Below, piece by piece: positions 12,155 to 21,543 of a stretch of DNA of 64,000 nucleotides. The notes under the pieces were generated by a model, which worked only from the letters and a program-made list of their open reading frames with translations, had not been told where the DNA came from and searched no databases. This DNA comes from Ilex aquifolium (lineage: Eukaryota; Streptophyta; Magnoliopsida; Aquifoliales; Aquifoliaceae): positions 27,089,701 to 27,153,700 of the forward strand of contig OX637391.1 of assembly GCA_951799425.1 (NCBI GenBank), read 5' to 3'. The position numbers and the translations under genes are program-made. Numbering within the stretch: position 1 is the first letter of the stretch; each line of letters starts with the position of its first letter.

Positions 12155-12484
12155 GGTGCAATGATAGATAGTGAGCCACACAATGTGTAGTGAGTCATGA
12201 ATACAAATAATAAACAAGAAGGTAAGGGAAAAGAAAAGCAAACACAATTTATGGAAGTTTAGCCCTAACCAACTTGGTCTACGACCTCTTCTTCCTCCCC
12301 TTTGGAGTTTCCTTTCACTAACTTAATCACCTTCAATTGGTGATGCTAGGATCATGTTTGTAATTGACTAATTTCATGAAATCTTTATGTAAATCTCAAC
12401 CTATTCCATAGTCATGATGCTACAATGTTGAAGATCCAAAAGCGTCAATGGAAGGGAAGAGTTTGCGCTTCAAGCAAACATCAA

Positions 12485-12662
12485 TGTCACACCCCATGCC
12501 GAGAGACCCCATTGGTTTCCCATAAATGGAAGTATAACACAACACATGGAAATACATGCATTTGTAATGCAATAATGCATTTAAAATCAATAATACCACC
12601 TAATAACACCATAAAACAGAGTACACAACGGTATCGCTTATACCAAAACAAAATATTAGGGA
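12485..12662 (-). mobile_element. Element T1 left (3') LTR, first piece
   Basis: Starts TGTCACACCCC and aligns along its whole length with 54005-54200 (both contain GGTTTCCCA, AATGCAATAATGCATTTAAA and ACACAACGGTATC). Divergence of roughly 15% by eye suggests an old insertion. It is interrupted at 12663 by solo LTR S1 and resumes at 14230. Confidence 0.75.
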
Positions 12663-14229
12663 TGATTAACCCTAGAAAGTGCGGTATTGAATTAGGATTT
12701 AGCGGTAATAGTGTGCGTTAATCGAATTAAAATGTTTAATTTGAAATATATTAAGGTTAATGTTTGAATTATATATTTTGTAGGCTTTCGTACGTAATTA
12801 ACGAAATTTGGAAGGATAAAGCGCGAAAGAGGAACAAAAGAGGGAGGCAAGGGTAATTTCAGCAAAGGACATTCACCATTTTGATGATAAAACATCATCC
12901 CAACACCAGCAAGGTTAAGAAGTCAACAAAGGAGGCTGCATGCACAAAATCCAAAGGCTTAGCACCGCCTGGACGGTGGTGGTGGCATTCGAACGGTGGC
13001 CTAAACTGCCTAAACTCTTCATGTTCTCCCATTGGTCCATTTGTACAACAAGAGGCCCTAGTTGGCTACCCTGGGTATTTTCTGCCTTAAGACCTTCCAT
13101 CGGAGCCTATAAATAGGCTTGGACAGCTCATTTAGCAAAATAGTCTTCTATAGTGAAGAAAGCCAAAGACAGAGAGAAAAATGCCCTACCCTAAACACTC
13201 CTATGTCAAAAATTCTCTTCTTCTACATTTCTTTTACATCCTTTTTACTTGGAGAATTAAACCTCTCTCACTTTTTCGCCCTAGTCGGTAATAAGAGTGA
13301 GGGTGTTTAAACTATTCCTCAGGGAAGGATTTCTTGCGTTGGTTTTGCTTTATATTGTAATGGGATTATCTTACCCTTCTTGCTCGTCTATAGCAATGAC
13401 GTATGAGTAGTCTGTTTATACTCTTTAGTAAAGGATGAAGACCTGTGTGATATTGTTTGTTTTATGAAAATGTCGTTATTTTACCTATGCATTAATATTT
13501 ATACCTTCCTTAACTGATAGATGGTTTTCATTTCCGTTTGGCATCGTGTTATTATATGCTTATAGTTATGAGTACTGAGCTAAACTTATTGCTATATACG
13601 AGTTCATCTATGTATTGTTACATACTTCATGCATGATACAATGATACACGTAGTTGAGATTTATGTAACAATCAAGAGATTGGTTATAGACTGGTTAAAT
13701 CTTGTCATAGTCTATACTTTTGATTCAATGCATAAACCGGAACTCTGTCTTCATTGAATCATAGACCTGCCGATCGAATAGCTATAGTAAACATTTTGAA
13801 TGGTTCACCTTCAGGTTTTCTAGGGTTATTTGATTGTTGTACGGTGCATGGACCTGCCGGCTAACCTAACCAGTTGATGTGATATTGTTCAATCTATACA
13901 TCAAAACTATTCGTTAACTTTCCAATAACATGGAAGTTAATTGCTGCAAGGTGGCATTTTCATAGTCAAACAATAGAATGCATGTTGGATCCCTCAACTA
14001 AAAAGTAGTCTTTTTTGAGTTGTCATAATCAAAAGTTTAGTTTAAGTATTTGTTTATCAGCTCTAAACTCACATCACAAGCTGTTGTAATGCACACTACA
14101 TGCACGCCAATCTTACCTTTTCTATTTTGAGTTCCAGTAGATAGCTCCCTATGGGTTCGAAGTCAGACTTAACCAAGTAATATTACAACTTGACTACTTA
14201 TACTTGAGTGTATGATTAAGATCAAGTCA
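12663..14229 (+). mobile_element. Solo LTR S1 (Athila-type, 1567 bp)
   Basis: Begins TGATTAACC and ends AAGTCA, with a perfect 5-bp TSD AGGGA (12658-12662 and 14230-14234). The uninterrupted target TTAGGGATACC is seen at the homologous place in T1's right LTR. It is related to the LTR of element E2 (54368-55852). Solo LTRs arise by recombination between the two LTRs of one element. Confidence 0.88.
12964..13117 (+). promoter_or_regulatory. S1 promoter: two half-palindromic motifs and TATA
   Basis: ACCGCCTGGACGGT (12964-12977) and ATTCGAACGGTGG (12987-12999) are followed, about 107 bp downstream, by CCTATAAATAGG (13106-13117). This matches the layout of the promoters in the other LTRs of this window. 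Confidence 0.6.
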
Positions 14230-14393
14230 AGGGATACCATCCCTTTACAATAACAGGAAAAAACAAACACTCTTGTACAAAATGTACATAACCAGCTTCC
14301 TTAATTTTTTTCCCCATCTCTACTATGCTAATGCAGTAGTGGACCTCACTTTAGACTTCGGCATCTTGAAACCAATAATTTTCTTGAGTGTAC
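14230..14393 (-). mobile_element. Element T1 left LTR, second piece
   Basis: Continues T1's LTR after S1. It aligns with 54195-54359 (shared TACAAAATGTACATAACCAG and GCTAATGCAGTA). It is cut at 14394 by Athila-like element A1; the last five bases TGTAC should be A1's left TSD. Confidence 0.75.
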
Positions 14394-14663
14394 TGATTAA
14401 CCCTAATTAGTATGTAAATTAAATAACAAAATAAGTGAATTTTGTAAGATAAAACAGTTAAAAACTGTAAATTATGGTTTGTGCGTAAGCTAGGGTTTTA
14501 TGTTATGTATGTATTGTCTGAAATTTCAGGGTTTTTGTGCGGAATCACCGAAAATTGTGAGGAACAATTTGTCAAAGATTGAAACAACAAGGGAAGCAAG
14601 AGTAAATCAACCAAGATTCAACAAGAACATTATGGAAGCTACCACCACAAACCAGCAAGCTAG

Positions 14664-14760
14664 CACCGTTCGGACGATGGTGATGGCGTCTGGACGGTCC
14701 TCCCAAACGGTTCAAGGTTATCCTCCACCTCCTACTTCCACTTTTGCCTATATATATGAT
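14664..14760 (+). promoter_or_regulatory. A1 LTR promoter: paired motifs plus TATA
   Basis: CACCGTTCGGACGATGG (14664-14680) and GCGTCTGGACGGTCC (14686-14700) are imperfect versions of the palindrome CCGTCCGGACGG. They lie about 47 bp upstream of CCTATATATATG (14747-14758). Probably the U3 enhancer and core promoter. Confidence 0.6.
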
Positions 14761-15439
14761 GCCTCATCTTCTTCAACCGGGGAGTTGGAGCTTGGGAGAG
14801 AAAAGGAGAATCCAAGGAGAGAAAAAAGAGAGAAAGTCATAAGAAAAATCCAAGAATCCAAAGGAGGATCCTATCCGACCTACCGTCCAGCCAGAACTCT
14901 GTTATTTCTACCTTTCTGTTATGTCTTTCTACTTGGAGAGTTCAAATTCCGCCACCTTTGTGTCTTAATCGATATTAAGGGTGGTTCTATTTTAACTATT
15001 CCTTGCGAAAGAAGTGTCAGTGTCTGTATTTTATTTACTATTGTAATGAAACTCACCCGCAATTCTTGCTTGTTTATAGCAATGGGGTGTGAGTAGTTTA
15101 CTTATACCCTTCAGTGAGGGGTAAACATATGTATAATATTGGTTAAATTATGGAAATGCCGACGTTTAATTATGCTCTATTGATATATATATACCTCCCT
15201 TAACTAATGGATGATTATATTTATAATATGCTCATGGTTATAAACACCGAGCGATACTTAATATTCTATACCATATTATCTACTATTATGTACTTCATGA
15301 ATGATACACTGATGTACGTAATTGGGTGTTACGTAAAAGTCGATTGATTGGTTATAGACGGGTTAAGTCTCGGCATAACCAATGCTTTCAGTACAATACG
15401 TAGCCCAGAATTATGTCATCAATTAATCATCAACCTGTC

Positions 15440-15775
15440 AGGTGAATATCTACGGTGTTCCAACTGAATGGCTTGACCTTCTGGTGCACTGAGGATGTTT
15501 AACTGTTGCATGGTATATAAAACTGTTAGATGAATAACCTAAGTGATCCTCCTGAATGACTTGACCTTCTAGTTCACTAGGGTTGTTTAAATGATATATA
15601 AATCTGTCAGATGAATAACCTAAGTGATCCTCCTGAATGGTTTGACCTTTTGATTCACTAGGGTTGTTTAACTGATACATGAAACTGCCAATTGAGTAAT
15701 TTCGGTATTCCTCCTGAATGGCTTGACCTTCTGGTTTACTTGAACTAGTCAATTGTTGCATATACCTACCAGCCA
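15440..15775. repeat. Repeats of about 100 bp in A1's 5' LTR
   Basis: Three to four diverged copies, each with a version of CCTGAATGGCTTGACCTTCT and CACTAGGGTTGTTTAA. Read on the minus strand they leave an open frame (15776-15450), which is a by-product of the repeat. The gag-only element's LTR has a related unit in the corresponding place. Confidence 0.8.
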
Positions 15776-16163
15776 ACCTAAGAATTTGCTGTGTTATGGT
15801 TTAATATACATCAAACATATCGATTGACTTTTCAGTGACCTGGAGGTTAATTGTTGTAAGGTGACATTTCCAGTACTTAACCAATATAAAGCATATGGGA
15901 TCCTTGAACTGAAGGGTACCTTTCATATTATTGTCTTTTAACAGTTTACTTACGCGTTTTATTTAATTAGACTAGTTATCAATCTAAGCTCACATCACAA
16001 GCTATCTTATGTTTCGGCTGCTTTAACAACAACTTTATTGTTCTTATTTTAAATTCCAATTATTAAAACTCTCTGTGGATCGATCTTGGACTTAAACCGA
16101 GTAAACTACAATTCGACCACTTATACTTGGGTGTATGATATAAAACAGGTCAAGCCAAGTTTT

Positions 16164-16180
16164 TGGCGCCGTTGCCGGGG
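16164..16180 (+). other. A1 primer-binding site (tRNA-Asp)
   Basis: TGGCGCCGTTGCCGGGG is complementary to the 3' end of plant tRNA-Asp(GUC). It lies 11 nt after the LTR end. This PBS is typical of Athila-type gypsy elements. Confidence 0.9.
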
Positions 16181-16263
16181 AGTTACGGTAATTTGAAATT
16201 AAATTAGGAAGTTGTTTACTTGTATTATATGTATATAGATTGTTTGTTTTCTTTTAATAGTTT

Positions 16264-16861
16264 ATGTTTGTTCATTCATCAGTAGGGTCTGTAAATCAAT
16301 CATCTCCTTCGTCTTCATCATCTTCATCTACACAAGCATCATTTGAATTAAGTATGTCTCAAAACGTACCTAGGGAGCAAGATCCTAGAGAGCAAGAAGT
16401 AGTTCAAAATATCTGACCTTTAAGAGAATATTTGCATCCTACACGAACTAATGTCCCGTCATGCTTTGCTTTTCCAACAGACGCTCCAAATCTCAATATT
16501 AAGACAGGGATAATACAGTTATTACCACAGTTTCATGGTTTGGAAACTGAAAACCCTTATGTTCATATGAAATAATTTGAAGAAGTTTGTGGAACTTTGC
16601 AAGATAATTCTGAAATTGCTCGATTAAAACTTTTTCCTTTTTCTTTAAAAGATAAAGCTAAATAATGACTTAATTCTTTAAGAGATAATTCTATTACAAG
16701 TTGGCAAGCTTTGTAAACTGAGTTTTTTAAAAAGTTTTTTCCTATGCATCGTACTAATACATTAAGATGTCAAATAATGAATTTTTCTATGACAGAAGGA
16801 GAAACTTTTTATCAATGTTGGGAGAGATTTAAGGATCTTCTCCAAGATTGTCCACATCATG
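16264..16861 (+). pseudogene. A1 gag, N-terminal part
   Basis: Starts at ATG 16264 after a leader and aligns codon by codon with the N-terminal 200 residues of the intact gag-protease ORF at 24042-21544 (for example REYLHPTRTNVPSCFAFP and YQCWERFKDLL). It has in-frame stops where the intact copy has Arg, Glu, Leu, Trp and Gln codons; several fit C-to-T or G-to-A changes. The reading frame is cut after the codons for CPHH by the tandem array; bases 16857-16861 (TCATG) are that array's TSD. Confidence 0.85.
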
Positions 16862-17299
16862 TGATTCGCACTTTTTAGTGTGTCAGAATTATATTATTAT
16901 ATTACACCCAAGTATAAGTGGTCGAATTGTAGTTTTCTTGGTTTTTGAGTCCAAGTATCGATCCCACAGAGAGTTTTAGTAATTAAAATAAAATAAAATA
17001 AATAAAATAAAAATAAAGCAATAAAAAGGTTGTTTGGAGTAGTTTGATGTTTGATTGCTTGTGGTGTGAGCTTAGTCTAATGACGGTGTTAAAAACTTGA
17101 TTCTAAAACAACAGGTGGAATAAAGGTGCAGAAATAAAATGCGTAAGTAAAACAGATTAATGACAGAAATATAAAAGATATCCTTCAGTTCAAGGATCCC
17201 ACATGCTTTACATCGGTCTTGTTACGGAATTGCTACCTCACATCAGTTAACTTCCATTTTACTGGCAAGCTAACCGGCAGGTCTGATGTATATATATAT

Positions 17300-18012
17300 T
17301 ATAACACAGCTGCTTCTTAGGCTACACTGGGTATATTTATGTCAAATGATTAACCCAAGCAAACCAGAAGGACAAGCCATTCATGAGGAATACTTGAGTT
17401 ATTCACTTGATCTCATGATTGCAAATACGTATATATATATAATAAACCATAACACAGCTGCTTCTTAGGCTACACCGGTGGTAATATATAGCACAGTTGC
17501 TTCTTAGGCTACACTGGGCTTAGATGTTCCAATTGATTAATTCAAGTAAAATCCGCAGGTGGTACAGACTATCTTCCGGCGACTTGTCAGGTCAACCGGT
17601 GGTAGTTAATCATAATACAGCTGCTTCTTAGGCTACACTGTATTTAGATATATCACCCAGAAAGTGAAGTTACTTGAGCGGCATACTTGAATTATTCAAT
17701 AGGTTATCTTGTAATATTTATATATATATATATATAGACAGTAGAACTTCCTCAGCGTTCCAGTGTAGGACTAGCCATACTGAGAGGATCACCGGGGTTA
17801 TTCCAGCAGGCAATATTATTATATATATAGTAATACCAGGCGTCAGTGGAACTTCCTCAGCATTTCGGTGGAAACGCCGGGGTCATTCTAGCTGGCCCGT
17901 CTTGTATATACATAATACTACCAGGCGTCAGTGGAACTTCCTCAGCATTCCAGTGGAGGATTAACCATACCGGTAGGAACGCCGGGGTCATTCTAGCTGG
18001 CCCGTCTTGTAT
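17300..18012. repeat. Minisatellite-like repeats in the gag-only LTR
   Basis: Four copies of CAGCTGCTTCTTAGGCTACAC-type units (17305-17640; one has CAGTTG) are followed by three units built on CAGTGGAACTTCCTCAGCAT and GCCGGGGTCATTCTAGCTGG (17747-18012), separated by TA-rich tracts. The same set recurs in LTR copies 2 and 3. Frames read through here (for example 17846-18238) are repeat artefacts. Confidence 0.85.
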
Positions 18013-18464
18013 ATATAATAAACGTATACATAAAACATCAGCAATTCCAAAAACAGATCAATATTATACATGTGTTCCCCTCGAACCGGAGGATATACGG
18101 AACTACTCACGCTCCATTGCTATAGACAAGCAAGGAGAGCTAGCAGTTGTCATTACAGCAAAAAGGAAAGTGCGGAATTTAAATGTCTTTCGCAGGGAAC
18201 GATTGAAACACAGCCACTCTTATAATCAGTTAAGATGAAAAAGTGGCGGCAGTTCAACTATTCGAATTGAAAGCTACACAAAAACTATAAAAGTACAGGA
18301 CTTAGGACTGAAGTATAACACGGACCGGAGTGTATTTTCTCTTCTCTTTTCTTTCTCTCTTTTTCTCTCTTCAGAACTTCAGAATCTCTCTCTCTGATCT
18401 CCCTGTTTATCTCTTCTTTTCTGCCTCAGTCCGGCCGTATGTGAAAGCTGAAGAGGAAGTGCAG

Positions 18465-18558
18465 TATTTATAGGCGAAGGAAGCAAGTGGGGGAAGAGAT
18501 GAGGCTGAGTCTGACAAGGGTGACCGTCCGGACGGCAGTCCCACCGTCCGGACGGTGG
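18465..18558 (-). promoter_or_regulatory. Gag-only LTR promoter: two palindromes and TATA (copy 1)
   Basis: Two perfect palindromes, CCACCGTCCGGACGGTGG (18541-18558) and CCGTCCGGACGG (18524-18535), are spaced 20 bp centre to centre. They lie 50 bp upstream of CCTATAAATA (18474-18465, minus strand). Confidence 0.7.
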
Positions 18559-18826
18559 TGCTTTGCTGGAAACGGCCACTTGCATGCATGCTGAGTCTTC
18601 ACGTTGGTTAATTACACTTTGGCCTTCATTCTTTGCATTTCCTTGACATTGCTCCCTTGGTCTTGCGTTATTTCGGCATTTGTCCTGCAACTTTCAGATA
18701 AAATGTTATACCTAATATCATTCCCGCACAAACCCTAATTCACTCTAAGTACTAATTTTTAGTGCATTTATTATACTAATTTAAATTTTTTGATTTTTTA
18801 ATTTATACATAATTTAGGTTTAATCA

Positions 18827-18843
18827 CACCCCCTAACTTAAAC
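18827..18843 (-). other. Polypurine tract of gag-only unit 1
   Basis: On the minus strand GTTTAAGTTAGGGGGTG abuts the LTR start TGATTAAACC. This is the expected plus-strand primer site. Confidence 0.75.
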
Positions 18844-18903
18844 TTTACTAGTCCCTAGTAAAATAAAAAGAAAATATAATACAAGTAGGGGTAAAATCAT
18901 TTT

Positions 18904-19020
18904 CGTAGATTTTTGTACGATTGCATTTAGCATATGCAATAAGCCATTAAACCCCTAGGTGATCCCTAGTGGACGAGTTGTGTCTCGTGAAGGTTTTCAG
19001 TGAAGCTACCTACAAACTTC
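18904..19020 (-). other. Conserved stem-loop-rich 3' segment (unit 1)
   Basis: Highly similar to A1 45595-45700 and E2 55905-56019. In element orientation it contains short inverted repeats: ACGAG/CTCGT, CTAGG/CCTAG and TTGCAT/ATGCAA, in that order. It does not keep an open frame, so conservation is at RNA or DNA level. The same segment in unit 2 is at 26209-26325. Confidence 0.5.
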
Positions 19021-19645
19021 AGTAATTAGAAATGCATATTCCATATTTTTCACATGCATGCTTAAGATGATATTTCTTCTGTCTTGCTAGAATGCTTCCT
19101 TTTTCTGATCACCTTGAGAGAATCACATGTTGGGTGTAGTATTATCTATATATTTTTATAAAAACTTGTGTCTGTGTGTAGTGATGTTTTTATTTTCAGA
19201 AATCACTTGAAAAATATTACCCTCTTTCATGGTAGTCTTGATGTCAATCCTTCCCTGGAATACACTCAGTAAGAATAGCACACATGTTATAGTGACTGTT
19301 CTCATAATTTTACATGTGATTAGAATATTGATAATAAAACAAATTATTGCACATGTAATAGAAAGGAGCGGTAATTTTAAATGGACTGGAAATTGACATA
19401 ATCTCATGAAAGAATATTAACACTGTATTAAATATATTATTAACATTTTCCTTTTTAGATTGCTAGACTGAATGCAAATATATGATTTCTGGAATCAAAA
19501 AGGACTTTATTAAGGTTGTAACGTGGTCAGGGGTCGGGGTGTAAGAAACGACGTCTATGGGGTTCAAAAGTTACCTTTTGGCACACCTCATAAAACATTT
19601 TTCACTTTCTTGGCTCTCTCTTCTTTTTTTTTTTTTTTCATTTGG

Positions 19646-19756
19646 TGAGTGCATTTTATGCTCCATCTCACTTTTTCTTGAACAAGTGCGTTTTACGCTC
19701 CATCTTGCTCTTTCGTGAACGAGTGCGTTTTACGCTCCATTTCGCTCTTTCTTCAC
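19646..19756. repeat. 37-bp tandem repeat, three copies (unit 1)
   Basis: Three copies of GAGTGCGTTTTACGCTCCAT plus a CTC/TTTC/TTC-rich spacer, next to a long T tract. Present in unit 2 at 26951-27061. It lies in the 3' noncoding part. Confidence 0.85.
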
Positions 19757-20063
19757 ATGCCTTGTTTTTCTTTTTTTTTTTTTTTTTTTTTTTTCTATAT
19801 CCTATTGATTTAAAAGAGGGTGCAAGAAAATTATGTAGCAAAGGTAGGTTTAACATATTTTTATCTGGCTCGGGTCTTTTTCAGGTTTCATGAAAAGAGT
19901 TTATACTATTTTAGGCTCAAACATGGTTGACTAATGATATAATTTTGTAAAAGAAATGTTTAAGGCTCAAAATTAATCAAACATGACCTAAGATCATTTT
20001 CCAGAAATCCTATATTTATATTCTTTCTAGATAAATAGTTAAGGGCAATGTACATAATATATT

Positions 20064-20351
20064 TCAAGACGTGCTAATCAAAGCAAAAATAATGAGATTA
20101 TTCAAAGAAAAGTTACCGCTGAATCGAAGATTCGTAGTTGAGTAGATGTAGCATTTCTCTCCAAGAAAGAATGGCTCTAATTCTGCATTTGGTTTGTTTT
20201 TTTTTTTTTTTTTTTTTACATCTCCACTATATATAGAAAGAGTGTAGTATTTTGCATGGTTTTCAAAAATAAAGACATCTGTTTGTGCTTCTAAGGTTAA
20301 GTTCGAATAAAAATATTGAGATAACGTACAGCTAAAATATGACAGTCTCAT
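20064..20351 (-). CDS. Small conserved ORF in the 3' region (unit 1)
   Basis: 95 codons from ATG at 20351. The C-terminal half matches ORFs in A1 (44373-44579) and E2 (57348-57181), sharing YSGDVK, EPxFLG, SLNNLI and a stop at the same place. A poly-Lys run comes from a homopolymer. It matches no retrotransposon protein that I know. It could be a real accessory peptide, or a nucleotide-level element that happens to stay open. Confidence 0.35.
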   Translation of the reverse strand: MRLSYFSCTLSQYFYSNLTLEAQTDVFIFENHAKYYTLSIYSGDVKKKKKKNKPNAELEPFFLGEKCYIYSTTNLRFSGNFSLNNLIIFALISTS

Positions 20352-20664
20352 GAGATCAGATTGAGAGTATTTTCGCAAGGCATTAGAATATAATCCTAAT
20401 CTAACTGTGAATTATATGAAATATACTTCCTACTTTAGCAATGTATGCTCTCATTTTAACAAAAACAATTTAAACATATTTAAATTTTAAACATACTAGT
20501 TCAAACATATATAAGCAAAACTTAACTAAGTTCAAATCACACAAGTATAAAACATAAAACATAACTTCAAGTTTTAAGTGCAGAAATTTAAAGTGCATAA
20601 AGTAAAAGGGTGAGTGAAAGAAAGTAATTTTTTTTTTTTGTAAAATCTCCAGTCGATTTAAGAG

Positions 20665-20724
20665 TTAGAAGATTCTCCTCTGGAATGGTCTTGAAAATCT
20701 TCTTGTTCGTTGTCTTCGATCCAT
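20665..20724 (-). pseudogene. Remnant start of the env-like ORF (unit 1)
   Basis: ATG plus 18 codons (MDRRQRTRRF...) match the first residues of the A1 env-like ORF (MDSRQRTRGS) and then stop. The env body and the internal promoter module found in A1 are missing; only about 80 bp separate this ATG from the acceptor-like site at 20804-20809. Confidence 0.6.
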
Positions 20725-21007
20725 CTTTTTGACTGGTTCTTGGTTTGTAATTGCAGGTTATTTCTTTGATGTTCTACACTGGTGTTCTTTTTCCTGTCAA
20801 TTCCTGCAATTTACAACATTAAATATTATTTTATTTTACAAAATTTTACTAACCACTCTTTTTTTTTTTTTTTTCAAGACTATGGTGTTTTTATTTTATT
20901 ATTTGTTATTTCTTATTTACGGATTTCCTATTTAATCTAATAGCTATTTATATTTATTTACAATTATACATATATTCCCAAAAAGTTATACATTTCATTG
21001 ATCATAT

Positions 21008-21235
21008 TTAATCTGTATCAGAACTATCTGGTTCAGTAACATTAGTGACACGGTTAATTTCAGATCTCACGTATCTGTTTAGCATCGGGCCGGAGTAGGA
21101 TGACGTCTCAGGGTAATCCTTGCTCTGCCCATCCCTAATCCACCGTAAACGATCTAACGATCGACCTGAAATTGGTTCCGCACACTTATTATATCGTCTC
21201 AGATGTTCTGTACGACCAGATTTTACATTAGCATT
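21008..21235 (-). CDS. Accessory ORF remnant downstream of the lost pol (unit 1)
   Basis: 76 open codons without a clear start Met, fused upstream to a poly-Lys (A-run) stretch. It aligns without indels to the end of A1's 39540-39944 ORF (LDRLxWIRxGQSK, YPETxSYS, RYVRSEINRVT) and to a decayed copy in E2 (59359-59270). It kept this frame although pol was deleted. Function unknown. Confidence 0.4.
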   Translation of the reverse strand, partial: NANVKSGRTEHLRRYNKCAEPISGRSLDRLRWIRDGQSKDYPETSSYSGPMLNRYVRSEINRVTNVTEPDSSDTD

Positions 21236-21543
21236 TTTTTTTTTTTTTTTTCCAAAAACAAAATATAAAAATGACTCAAAAATTTATTTAAAATTGACTC
21301 CCTATCTGATTCTTTAATGTCTGCCAGTCACAAAGACGAACAAAATTTTTAACTTACTATTATTTTAAACTCATAAAGTAAACTCATATGTCTATCTCTC
21401 TAATTTAAATTAAACCTTAGTCTCATATTTATAATATAAAATTCTAATAATAAAAATAGACACAGAAACTGTACAAAAGACATAAAAACATAAAAGAACG
21501 AAAATTTTAACTACTATATACAAGAAGTGCATTAGAGGATAGA

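Larger units (their letters stand above)
14394..16152 (+). mobile_element. Athila-like element A1, 5' LTR (1759 bp)
   Basis: Starts TGATTAACCCTAATTAG and ends CAGGTCA just before a tRNA-Asp PBS. The same start recurs at 45756, the beginning of A1's 3' LTR. It contains a promoter module (14664-14760) and about 100-bp repeats (15440-15775). Open stretches in it, such as 14500-15096, have no resemblance to proteins I know. Confidence 0.85.
16862..18826 (-). repeat. Gag-only element LTR copy 1 (1965 bp)
   Basis: On the plus strand it begins TGATTCGCAC and ends GGTTTAATCA. It forms the element's left end; the TSD TCATG precedes it. It contains CTTCTTAGGCTACAC repeats, three copies of a CGTCAGTGGAACTTCC-bearing unit, palindromes and a TATA box. 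Confidence 0.92.

Noticed and set aside
14500..15096. 198-codon ORF in A1's 5' LTR
   Set aside because: It covers the promoter motifs and TATA, has no recognisable domain, and its first part is broken in the related LTRs.
15450..15776. 108-codon minus-strand ORF with repeated DHLGYSS motifs
   Set aside because: It is a product of the about 100-bp LTR repeats, whose period keeps the frame open.
17846..18238. 130-codon ORF in the gag-only LTR (also at 25151 and 32472)
   Set aside because: It runs through the LTR minisatellite and TA tracts; its identity in three copies reflects LTR identity, not protein conservation.
18904..19020. Hammerhead or other ribozyme in the conserved 3' segment
   Set aside because: I looked for the CTGATGA and GAAA core and did not find it in the right arrangement.
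19156..19407. 83-codon hydrophobic ORF in the gag-only 3' region
   Set aside because: The homologous A1 DNA (45180-45460) is conserved but stops early in that frame, so it is not conserved as protein.
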